Source: Eubacteriales Family XIII. Incertae Sedis bacterium
GTDB lineage: Bacteria > Bacillota > Clostridia > Peptostreptococcales > Anaerovoracaceae
Direction of reading: 5' to 3'
NCBI GenBank assembly: GCA_031276775.1
Contig: JAISML010000250.1
Coordinates: 1-7,773, forward strand
DNA length: 7,773 nt
Shown here: one piece after another, positions 1-5,612 of the stretch
How positions within the stretch are numbered: position 1 is the stretch's first letter
Layout: every line of letters begins with the position of its first letter
The notes under the pieces: generated by a model
The model's database searches: none
Seen by the model: the letters and a program-made list of their open reading frames with translations, nothing else
Told to the model about the DNA's origin: nothing
Made by a program: the position numbers and the translations under genes

Positions 1-85
1 AAAGTGCGTCGGCCGGGATGACGGTGCTTACCCTTGAGTAGTAACCGCAATAGCGAATTCGCAACGCATAAACGGACGAAAACGG

Positions 86-114
86 TTGATTTTTTCCGGC
101 GCTTGCGATATTAT
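86..114 (+). promoter_or_regulatory. Sigma-A-type promoter of rpsB
   Basis: TTGATT (86-91) and TATTAT (109-114) are separated by 17 bp, close to the TTGACA/TATAAT consensus with ideal spacing. Transcription would start near A121, giving a leader of about 139 nt before rpsB. Stops in all three forward frames by position 44 (TGA 19-21, TGA 35-37, TAG 39-41, then TAA 42-44) mean that any upstream gene on this strand has ended before the promoter. This is probably the main promoter of the rpsB-tsf unit and perhaps of the whole block. It is read from consensus alone. Confidence 0.7.
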
Positions 115-120
115 AGTAAA

Positions 121-259
121 AGCGTCAAAACGGGCGCAAACAATTTATTTTATTACGCACATCGGGTGGCTGTGAGTCGGTGCCGCGAACGGGTTCGACA
201 TGACCTGCGCGAAGTCTCGCACGATACTGCCCGGTGGAGGAAAGAACCGGAGGTAAAAC
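121..259 (+). promoter_or_regulatory. Structured 5' leader of rpsB, possible autoregulatory site
   Basis: The predicted leader can form a three-way-junction-like fold. A closing stem pairs 161-169 with 227-235 (9 bp, three of them G-T wobble). One hairpin spans 176-199: GTCG/CGAC outside, CCG/CGG inside and a CGAA tetraloop. A second short hairpin lies at about 206-221. The 3' arm of the closing stem ends directly before an extra GGAGG at 236-240. The SD that fits rpsB is GGAGG at 249-253, 6 nt before the ATG. In E. coli, S2 represses its own rpsB-tsf mRNA through the leader. A similar role here is inference. I do not recognise a named RNA family, and the pairing was done by eye. Confidence 0.35.
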
Positions 260-1288
260 ATGTCAGTCATTTCCATGAAACAATTGCTGGAAGCAGGAGT
301 GCATTTTGGGCATCAGACCAGAAGGTGGAACCCGAAGATGGCTCCTTATATTTTTACGGAGCGAAACGGAATATACATCATCGATCTGCAAAAGACCGCC
401 GCAAAGATCGACGAAGCGTACGGATTCATGCTTGAAGTCGCTGCGACGGGCAGACCGATCCTCTTTGTCGGCACCAAGAAACAGGCGCAGCAGGTCATCC
501 GGGACGAAGCGTTGCGCGCCGACATGTATTATGTGAACGAGCGATGGCTCGGCGGGATGCTCACCAATTACAAGACGATCTCCGAGCGGATCAAGCGTCT
601 TTACGAAATCGAAAAGATGGAGGAGGACGGCATATTTGAAGCGTTGACCAAGAAAGAAGTCAGCAAGCTCCGATTGGAACATGATCGCCTGGAGAAATTT
701 TTGGGCGGCATCAAGGAGATGAAAGGTATGCCCGCAGCCATCTTCATCGTCGATCCGAAAAAAGAACGGATCGCGATCAAGGAAGCGCGGATCTTGGGGA
801 TACCGATCATTGGCATTGTGGACACGAATTGCGACCCGGAAGACGTCGATTACGCGATTCCCGCCAATGACGACGCCATCCGCTCCATCAAACTGATCAC
901 GGCGGGCATGGCTGACGCGATCATCGAAGCGAAACAGGGCGAAAGCTTTGACGAAAGCGACTCCGAGGATGGGGAATTCTATGAAGAGGGATATGCGTCC
1001 GAAAGCGCGGCGGCGGTTGCGCCGGAAGCCGCCGGGATTGCGGCGGCGGGCGAGCCGGAAGCTGCGGTGACGGACGTGCCGGCGCGTGAGATCGAACCGG
1101 CTCTTCCCGAAGCGTCGGGCGATGCCGCCGGAACCGAAGCGCCTGTGCGTGAAGCCGACGCGATCATCGCCGAAGCGTCGCCGAAGACCGCCGGAACCGA
1201 AGCGGAATATGCGGCGCCGGGGATTGCGCCGGATGCGACGCAGGTTTCCGCAGATGCGGTACGGGAGCCGGGCGCGGAACGCGGGTGA
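260..1288 (+). CDS. rpsB: 30S ribosomal protein S2 (uS2) with long acidic Ala-rich C-terminal tail
   Basis: uS2 is an essential small-subunit protein that joins late in assembly, sits between head and body near the mRNA exit, and helps hold S1 where S1 is present. Residues 1-226 are a complete S2 core: SMKQLLEAGVHFGHQTRRWNP at 5-25, the family hallmark, then GTKKQA (71-76), NERWLGGMLTN (93-103) and GIPIIGIVDTNCDP (180-193). The ATG follows GGAGG by 6 nt. The product is 342 aa, while S2 is usually about 230-260 aa. Residues 227-342 are extra: first a very acidic stretch (about 228-248, rich in E, D and S), then an Ala/Glu/Pro-rich low-complexity tail holding a degenerate 21-residue repeat. tsf follows after 123 bp in the same reading frame. 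The identity is certain. The role of the tail is unknown. Confidence 0.97.
   Translation: MSVISMKQLLEAGVHFGHQTRRWNPKMAPYIFTERNGIYIIDLQKTAAKIDEAYGFMLEVAATGRPILFVGTKKQAQQVIRDEALRADMYYVNERWLGGMLTNYKTISERIKRLYEIEKMEEDGIFEALTKKEVSKLRLEHDRLEKFLGGIKEMKGMPAAIFIVDPKKERIAIKEARILGIPIIGIVDTNCDPEDVDYAIPANDDAIRSIKLITAGMADAIIEAKQGESFDESDSEDGEFYEEGYASESAAAVAPEAAGIAAAGEPEAAVTDVPAREIEPALPEASGDAAGTEAPVREADAIIAEASPKTAGTEAEYAAPGIAPDATQVSADAVREPGAERG
1077..1204 (+). repeat. Imperfect 63-bp (21-codon) tandem repeat in the rpsB tail
   Basis: Matching blocks recur at an exact offset of 63 bp. CCGAAGCGTCG is at 1107-1117 and 1170-1180. GCCGGAACCGAAGCG ends the blocks at 1141 and 1204. GCGTGAG (1084-1090) matches GCGTGAA (1147-1153). 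Because 63 is a multiple of three, the frame is kept, and the peptide repeats EAS...AGTEA. About two units are clear, with traces of an earlier one near 1044-1078. This suggests that the tail grew by in-frame duplication. Confidence 0.6.
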
Positions 1289-1289
1289 G

Positions 1290-1338
1290 ACCGGGTCGGG
1301 ATTCCAAAGTCGCCCGGTATCCCGGCGGAGCGGGATGC
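1290..1338 (+). other. Stem-loops in the rpsB-tsf intergenic region
   Basis: ACCGGG (1290-1295) can pair with CCCGGT (1313-1318). GTATCCCG (1317-1324) can pair with CGGGATGC (1331-1338) across a 6-nt loop, 8 bp with one G-T pair. The two stems share two bases, so they would compete slightly. Neither is followed by a T-run, so neither looks like a full intrinsic terminator. They could pause polymerase, shape an RNase site or lower tsf expression, as proposed for the hairpin between these genes in E. coli. The rest of the 123-bp gap shows no promoter. Confidence 0.35.
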
Positions 1339-1411
1339 GGACGCGAAAAAACGGGACGCTTCGGCGCGGCAAAACGGCATAACACGAATTGAAAAAGGAG
1401 CGTGGGAACAA

Positions 1412-2326
1412 ATGGCGGTAACAGCTGAATTGGTGAAAGAACTGCGCGCGCGCACGGGCGCGGGCATGTTGGACTGCAAAAATGTGTTGGTCGAGGTCGA
1501 CGGCGATATGGACAAGGCCATCGACACATTGCGGGAAAAAGGACTTGCGAAAGCGGCAAAGAAGGCCGGCCGGATCGCGGCGGAAGGTCTCGTTCGGATC
1601 AAGATAGCGCCGGACGGGCGCAAAGCCGGCATCATAGAAGTGAATTCGGAGACGGATTTTGTCGCGAAAAATCAGGATTTCATTGACTTTGTCGATACGC
1701 TGTCCTGTATGACGGTGGACACGGCCGTCTCGAATCTCGATGATTTTCTTGCGAAGCCGTATGACGGGCAGCGGACCGTCAGGGAGAAGTTGACGGATTT
1801 CATCGCCACCATCGGTGAGAATATCAATGTGCGGCGTTTTGAGCATTTCAACAAGCCCGGTACGGTCTATGTCGGATACCTTCACGGAGCGGGCAAGATC
1901 GGCGTTGTCGTGGGATTGGAAACAGAGGCTTCCGCAGAGGAAGTGACGCCGGTGGGCAAGGATATCGCCATGCAGATCGCGTCGATGAATCCGCTGTTCA
2001 TCGATGAGAGCGGGGTGGATCCGCAGTATATTGAAAACGAGAAAGAGATACTCGTGCGGCAGGCGTTAAATGAGGGCAAGCCGGCGGAAATCGTCGAAAA
2101 GATGGTGATGGGCCGTCTGAAAAAAGAACTCAAGGAGACGTGCCTGTTGGAGCAGAAATTTGTCAAAAACGGCGATCTGAGCGTCGCCCAGCATCTGAAC
2201 GATTGCGCGAAGGCGATCGGAAAGCGTGTCAGGGTCGTCGGGATGACGCGCTACGAAGTGGGCGAGGGGATCGAAAAGAGAGAAGAGAATTTTGCCGAGG
2301 AAGTGGCAAAACAGATGGGCAGTTAA
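1412..2326 (+). CDS. tsf: Translation elongation factor Ts
   Basis: EF-Ts is the guanine nucleotide exchange factor that releases GDP from EF-Tu in the cytoplasm. The N-terminal UBA-like domain (about 4-43) carries the signature LRARTGAGMLDCKNVL (11-26). The EF-Tu-contacting motif TDFVAKN is at 81-87, inside the second family signature EVNSETDFVAKN. The two core subdomains follow. The C-terminal YEVGEGIEKREENFAEEV (281-298) is typical of clostridial EF-Ts. At 304 aa it is slightly longer than the E. coli protein (283 aa) but normal for clostridia. The ATG is preceded by AAGGAG (1395-1400) at a rather long 11-nt distance. No stop separates it in frame from the rpsB TGA, but the first ATG after that stop is this one and it matches the family N-terminus. 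Confidence 0.97.
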   Translation: MAVTAELVKELRARTGAGMLDCKNVLVEVDGDMDKAIDTLREKGLAKAAKKAGRIAAEGLVRIKIAPDGRKAGIIEVNSETDFVAKNQDFIDFVDTLSCMTVDTAVSNLDDFLAKPYDGQRTVREKLTDFIATIGENINVRRFEHFNKPGTVYVGYLHGAGKIGVVVGLETEASAEEVTPVGKDIAMQIASMNPLFIDESGVDPQYIENEKEILVRQALNEGKPAEIVEKMVMGRLKKELKETCLLEQKFVKNGDLSVAQHLNDCAKAIGKRVRVVGMTRYEVGEGIEKREENFAEEVAKQMGS

Positions 2327-2338
2327 TCGGTCGCGGGG

Positions 2339-2369
2339 TTGGACAAGCCGGTTGCGAATATGCTATACT
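2339..2369 (+). promoter_or_regulatory. Extended -10 promoter upstream of pyrH
   Basis: TATACT (2364-2369) is preceded by TGC (2361-2363), an extended -10 element. TTGGAC (2339-2344) can act as a -35 box at a loose 19-bp spacing, which an extended -10 often tolerates. The start would be near A2376, about 57 nt before the pyrH ATG. That position lies inside the left arm of the hairpin at 2371-2392. It would let pyrH and later genes be transcribed apart from rpsB-tsf. This is a prediction from consensus only. Confidence 0.55.
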
Positions 2370-2370
2370 G

Positions 2371-2400
2371 AGGGGACGGTGCGCCGTCCCCTTGCTTTGT
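2371..2400 (+). terminator. Terminator-like GC hairpin after tsf
   Basis: AGGGGACGG (2371-2379) and CCGTCCCCT (2384-2392) form a perfect 9-bp stem with a TGCG loop, followed by TGCTTTGT, a mediocre T-tract. It lies 44 bp after the tsf stop and 40 bp before the pyrH ATG. For transcripts arriving from rpsB-tsf it could act as an intrinsic terminator or attenuator, or protect the 3' end. Transcripts starting at the predicted local start (about 2376) would lack most of the left arm and could not form it. The stem core also resembles REP-like palindromes, so it could be a dispersed repeat. Confidence 0.5.
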
Positions 2401-2432
2401 CGCAATCGAACGATAACGGAGGCAAACAAACT

Positions 2433-3146
2433 ATGGAACCGAAACCCAAATACAAGCGGGTGGTGCTGAAGATCAGCGGAGAAGCTTTGGCCGGCGCGGA
2501 CAAATTCGGTCTCAACGACGGCATGTTGGGTATGGTCGCCGAGGAAATCAAACAAATCACGGCATTGGGCGTACAGGTCGCGGTCGTCGTGGGAGGCGGG
2601 AATTTCTGGCGCGGTCGGACGGGCAAGCGCATGGATCGGGCGACGGCGGATTATATGGGCATGCTCGCCACGGTGATCAACGCTTTGGCTTTGCAAAACG
2701 CCATCGAGCACGTCGGTTTGGAAACGCGGGTGCAGAGCGCCATCGAGATGAAAGAGATTGCGGAGCCGTACATCAGACGCAAGGCCATGGCGCATTTGGA
2801 TCGGGGCTGCGTGGTCATCTTCGCGGCGGGCACCGGCAATCCGTTTTTTTCCACGGATACGACGGCGGCTTTGCGGGCAGCGGAGATGGACGCGGACATC
2901 ATACTCCTTGCGAAAAAGATCGACGCCGTCTATTCCGACGATCCGAATACGAACCCGGCCGCCGTACGGTATTCGCGGCTGACGCATCAAGAGGTGCTGG
3001 AACGGGGTTTGGGCGTCATGGACAGTACGGCAGCGTCCCTGTGCAGGGACAATCACATCCCCATTCATGTATTTGCGCTCGAGGAGCCCGGCAATGTGTG
3101 CAAGGCCGTGTACGGCGAAGCCATCGGAACGATCATCGACGGCTGA
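2433..3146 (+). CDS. pyrH: Uridylate kinase (UMP kinase)
   Basis: PyrH phosphorylates UMP to UDP with ATP in the cytoplasm, the step of de novo pyrimidine synthesis that leads to UTP and CTP. It is a hexameric amino acid kinase-fold enzyme. Seen here: KISGEAL (13-19) for phosphate binding, the glycine loop VVVGGGNFWRGR (51-62), DYMGMLATVINALALQ (73-88), the UMP/ATP region AAGTGNPFFSTDTTAALRA (131-149), and KKIDAVYSDDP (161-171), which matches the family KK.DGVY..DP. The 237-aa length is typical. A longer reading frame opens at 2292, but that start lies inside tsf. The ATG at 2433 has CGGAGG (2417-2422) 10 nt upstream and gives the normal N-terminus. It is separated from tsf by a possible terminator and promoter, and from frr by a repeat-filled 264-bp gap. 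Confidence 0.97.
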   Translation: MEPKPKYKRVVLKISGEALAGADKFGLNDGMLGMVAEEIKQITALGVQVAVVVGGGNFWRGRTGKRMDRATADYMGMLATVINALALQNAIEHVGLETRVQSAIEMKEIAEPYIRRKAMAHLDRGCVVIFAAGTGNPFFSTDTTAALRAAEMDADIILLAKKIDAVYSDDPNTNPAAVRYSRLTHQEVLERGLGVMDSTAASLCRDNHIPIHVFALEEPGNVCKAVYGEAIGTIIDG

Positions 3147-3167
3147 CGGCGCACGTTTCAGACGCCG

Positions 3168-3209
3168 CGCTTCGTCGCCGATCCAATGGGCTTGCGTGCG
3201 GGCGAAGCG
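3168..3209 (+). other. Stem-loop in the pyrH 3' untranslated region
   Basis: CGCTTCGTC (3168-3176) can pair with GGCGAAGCG (3201-3209), 9 bp with one wobble, around a 24-nt loop that may itself pair GCC (3177-3179) with GGC (3189-3191). A smaller 5-bp hairpin, CGGCG/CGCCG, sits just upstream (3147-3167). No T-run follows, because the sequence turns into the A-rich array, so this is not a convincing terminator. It could stabilise or process the pyrH 3' end. Confidence 0.35.
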
Positions 3210-3213
3210 GCGC

Positions 3214-3395
3214 GGAACACAAAACGCAAAAATCAAAGCGCAAAACGCAGAACATAAAATACAGCATATAAAACGCAAAACGCAGAACATAAAATACGGC
3301 ATGTAAAACGCAAAACGCAGAACATAAAATACGGCATATAAATTGCGAAGCGCAGATGCAAAACAACAGATGCAAAACAACAGATACAAAACAGA
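3214..3395 (+). repeat. Tandem array with 7-bp period (35-bp and 14-bp higher-order units)
   Basis: The stretch divides without a gap into 26 heptamers, mostly AAAACGC, AGAACAT, AAAATAC, GGCATAT, AGATGCA and AAACAAC. Five heptamers make a 35-bp unit present three times almost unchanged (3241-3275, 3276-3310, 3311-3345), with a diverged copy on the left (3211-3240 holds part of one). The last part is a 14-bp unit (CAGATGCAAAACAA type) repeated three times at 3353-3394. The + strand is more than half A and only about one-ninth T. The array ends 2 nt before the frr SD AGGAGGT (3398-3404). It holds no credible gene. TATAAA-like strings recur but lack -35 partners. Confidence 0.9.
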
Positions 3396-3410
3396 TGAGG
3401 AGGTAGGGTT

Positions 3411-3974
3411 ATGGCAGATATGTCCGATGTACAGACAAAACTCGACGGAAAGATGGAAAAGACGGTTTCCGTACTGAAAGAGAATCTGAATACGGTTCGC
3501 GCGGGGCGCGCCAACGCCGCTTTGCTGAACAAGGTGACGGTGGAATACTACGGTACGCCGACGCCGCTGAAGAACATTGCCAACATCTCCGTTCCGGATC
3601 CGCAGTCGCTTTTGATCTCGCCGTTCGATCCGAAGTCGCTGCACGAGATCGAAAAGGCGATCAACGTCGCGAACATCGGCATCAATCCGACGAACGACGG
3701 AAAGACACTCAGACTTCAGATTCCCTCCCTGACGGAGGAGCGGCGCCGGGAACTCACGAAAATCGTGAGGAAATTCGGGGAGGACGCAAAGGTTGCCGTC
3801 AGAAATGAACGCAGGGACGCCAACGACAAGCTGAAGAAACAGGAAAAATCCGGTGAAATCACGGAAGACGATCTGAAAAGCGAAGAAAAGGAAGTGCAGA
3901 AAAAGACCGACGATTGCATCAAGGAGATCGATAAGGTGGTCGGCGAAAAGGAAAAGGAAATCTTGGAGGTGTGA
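3411..3974 (+). CDS. frr: Ribosome recycling factor
   Basis: RRF works with EF-G to split the post-termination ribosome into subunits. At 187 aa it has the usual length (about 185). Domain I is the three-helix bundle: residues about 1-30 and 105-187, the latter very rich in K and E. Domain II is the beta domain at about 31-104. Conserved blocks are NTVRAGRANAALL (27-39), YYGTPTPL (46-53), ISVPDPQSLLISPFD (59-73), LRLQIPSLTEERRREL (100-115) and VRNERRDAND (130-139). The start is clear: AGGAGGT (3398-3404) lies 6 nt before the ATG. A second in-frame ATG at 3420 is less well placed. The tandem array sits just upstream, and the stop overlaps the uppS start in GTGA. Confidence 0.97.
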   Translation: MADMSDVQTKLDGKMEKTVSVLKENLNTVRAGRANAALLNKVTVEYYGTPTPLKNIANISVPDPQSLLISPFDPKSLHEIEKAINVANIGINPTNDGKTLRLQIPSLTEERRRELTKIVRKFGEDAKVAVRNERRDANDKLKKQEKSGEITEDDLKSEEKEVQKKTDDCIKEIDKVVGEKEKEILEV

Positions 3975-3979
3975 GCATT
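3965..3979 (+). promoter_or_regulatory. Compressed start region of uppS overlapping the frr stop
   Basis: GGAGG (3965-3969) is followed after one base by GTG (3971-3973), which overlaps the frr stop TGA (3972-3974). One base is too short for normal SD-directed initiation at that GTG. The uppS frame opens after TAA at 3932-3934 and has no other ATG, GTG or TTG before the conserved core. Reinitiation by ribosomes ending frr is the simplest reading. ATT at 3977-3979 has a textbook 7-nt spacing and is a rare-start alternative. Confidence 0.5.
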
Positions 3980-4672
3980 CTTCCCCGTCACATTGCCATC
4001 GTGATGGACGGCAACGGCAGGTGGGCCGAAAAGCACGGCAAGCGCAGATTGCAGGGGCACGACGCCGGCATGAAAGCCATGAAAGAGATCGTCAAGCGGT
4101 CTTCCGCGCTCGGCGTCGGATACCTGACCGTCTACGCGTTTTCCACGGAAAACTGGAAACGAAGCGCGATCGAAGTTTCCGGCATATTCAAACTGTTGGT
4201 GAGATACGTGGATCAGGAACTGCAAGAGCTTAACGATAACAATGTTGTCGTTAACATTCTTGGCTCATACCGTTCTTTGCCCGCGGATGCCGTTGCGGCG
4301 CTTGAGCGGGCGCTTGCGACGACCGCGCGCAACACAGGTCTGCACTTCAACATCGCTTTGAATTACGGCAGCCGCCCGGAGATATGCGAAGCGGTCAGAT
4401 CCGTCGCTGTTGCGGTGAAAGACGGCAGACTTTCGCCCGAAGAGATCACGGAAGAGATTTTTTCCGGATTTTTGGATACGGGCGGAATGCCCGATCCCGA
4501 TCTCGTCATCCGAACGAGCGGGGAAAAACGGCTGTCCAATTTCCTGCTGTGGCAGTCCGCGTACAGCGAATTCGTGTTTACGGATGTGCTGTGGCCGGAT
4601 TTCTCCCCCGAGGAATTGGAGCGCTGCATCGAGGAATTCCGGCAGAGGAACAGAAGGTTCGGGGGCAGGTGA
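3971..4672 (+). CDS. uppS: Undecaprenyl diphosphate synthase (cis-prenyltransferase)
   Basis: UppS adds isopentenyl diphosphate units in cis to farnesyl diphosphate, giving the C55 carrier lipid for peptidoglycan and other wall polymers. It acts at the inner face of the membrane. The hallmark HIAIVMDGNGRWA (7-19) contains the catalytic Asp13. Others are YAFSTENWKRS (55-65), NYGSRPEI (131-138) and the C-terminal family signature starting DLVIRTSGEKRLSNFLLWQ (177-195). The 233-aa length is normal, although only six residues precede the core, fewer than in B. subtilis UppS. The chosen start is GTG overlapping the frr stop, so translation is probably coupled to frr. cdsA follows 4 bp later. Confidence 0.96.
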   Translation: MSILPRHIAIVMDGNGRWAEKHGKRRLQGHDAGMKAMKEIVKRSSALGVGYLTVYAFSTENWKRSAIEVSGIFKLLVRYVDQELQELNDNNVVVNILGSYRSLPADAVAALERALATTARNTGLHFNIALNYGSRPEICEAVRSVAVAVKDGRLSPEEITEEIFSGFLDTGGMPDPDLVIRTSGEKRLSNFLLWQSAYSEFVFTDVLWPDFSPEELERCIEEFRQRNRRFGGR

Positions 4673-4676
4673 GGGA

Positions 4677-5564
4677 ATGAAAACCAGAGTGAAATCAGGA
4701 TTCGCCATGGCGCCTTTGCTTCTTGTCGTGTATTGGAGCGGCGCGTTGCTGTATGTCGCCTGTTTTGTTCTGAGCCTTTTGGCCGTACGGGAGTTTTACG
4801 GCGTCTTCGGGGCGGATTCCGCCGCATCGCCCGCTGCCGGCGGAGGTTTCGTTTCACGGCGCGCAAAACCGATCCGTTGGATCGCCTACGCGGGCGCCGC
4901 GTTTCTCTACGGCGCGCTGTTTCTCGCCGATCCGCTTGACGTCCCGATCGGATCTGTCCTTGCGCTGTGGGCGTTTCTTACGGTGGCGCTGAGCCTCGTA
5001 TGTCTCTTCCGGACCGGGAAGTATACGCTTGCGGACGCCATGATCACGATGACGGGCGTCTTTTACGTGATCTTCTTCCTGTTTCACGCAGCCCTGATCG
5101 TATATTTCTTTCCGGTCGGCTCGGCCGGCAATACGTGGATTCGCTTCGAAAATCCGCTGTGGTTGGTGATCTTTGCGGCATTTGGCTCCGATATCTTTGC
5201 GTATTTTGCTGGCAGTTTGATGGGGAAGCACAGACTTTGTCCGAACATCAGTCCCAAAAAGACGGTGGAGGGGGCAATCGGCGGCGTCGTCGGTAGCGCG
5301 GCGCTGTGCGGCGCGTTCGGAGATTTTGCCGTGCCCGGTTTTGTTGTGAACAGCATCATCGTCGGCGTTTTGGGTGGTCTGGTCTCCCAGGCGGGGGATC
5401 TTGCGGCGTCCGTCATCAAGCGGCAGACGGGCGTCAAGGACTACGGGAATTTGATTCCCGGACACGGGGGCGTCCTCGATCGCATCGACAGCGTACTGTT
5501 CACCGCTCCGACGGTGTTTTACTATATTTACTTTGCGCAGTGTCCCGGGATTTCGCAGATGTGA
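4677..5564 (+). CDS. cdsA: Phosphatidate cytidylyltransferase (CDP-diglyceride synthase)
   Basis: CdsA is a polytopic membrane enzyme that makes CDP-diacylglycerol from phosphatidate and CTP, the branch point of phospholipid synthesis. At 295 aa it has many hydrophobic segments, roughly 11-37, 68-84, 91-110, 122-146, 160-182, 198-214 and 221-240. GSDIFAYFAG (170-179) and SPKKTVEG (192-199) are family motifs. The PROSITE-type signature runs from Ser245 to Asp271 and includes SVIKR (245-249), KDYGNLIPGHGG (254-265) and DRIDS (268-272). The ATG at 4677 gives the typical N-terminus MKTRVKSG. An open frame extends to 4584 inside uppS but is not needed. AGGTGA (4667-4672) serves as SD and contains the uppS stop, which suggests coupled translation. 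A Gly/Ala/Ser-rich loop (46-60) between the early helices looks variable. Confidence 0.95.
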   Translation: MKTRVKSGFAMAPLLLVVYWSGALLYVACFVLSLLAVREFYGVFGADSAASPAAGGGFVSRRAKPIRWIAYAGAAFLYGALFLADPLDVPIGSVLALWAFLTVALSLVCLFRTGKYTLADAMITMTGVFYVIFFLFHAALIVYFFPVGSAGNTWIRFENPLWLVIFAAFGSDIFAYFAGSLMGKHRLCPNISPKKTVEGAIGGVVGSAALCGAFGDFAVPGFVVNSIIVGVLGGLVSQAGDLAASVIKRQTGVKDYGNLIPGHGGVLDRIDSVLFTAPTVFYYIYFAQCPGISQM

Positions 5565-5612
5565 AGCAGCACGGCGCGACGGCGGATTGCGGGACGGAAG
5601 GAGAAACAGATT

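Noticed and set aside
3..41. Possible C-terminus of an upstream gene, ending ...MTVLTLE followed by TAG and TAA
   Set aside because: Only 12 codons are visible. Another frame also stays open to 35-37, and nothing identifies a family.
163..187. T-box-like GGGTGG...TGCCGCG string in the rpsB leader
   Set aside because: The T-box core needs GGGTGG directly followed by NACCGCG, with a long specifier stem upstream. Here extra bases intervene, only about 40 nt precede it, and rpsB is not a T-box gene.
34..435. 133-aa + strand reading frame over the leader and the start of rpsB
   Set aside because: It overlaps the certain rpsB start in another frame, crosses the promoter and has no SD or recognisable domain.
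1286..1288. Reassigned UGA codon
   Set aside because: pyrH, frr, uppS and cdsA also end at TGA at normal family lengths, and no conserved core contains an internal TGA.
263..1885. 540-aa reading frame on the minus strand
   Set aside because: It is an antisense shadow of rpsB and tsf, Arg/Phe/His-rich, and typical of stop-poor antisense frames in GC-rich genes.
3241..3394. CRISPR array
   Set aside because: The units are directly contiguous with no unique spacers, they have a 7-bp internal period, and no cas genes are present.
2229..3644. 471-aa minus-strand frame with Cys/Phe/Tyr-rich repeats
   Set aside because: The repeats come from translating the heptamer array. The rest is antisense to pyrH and frr, with no supporting start site.
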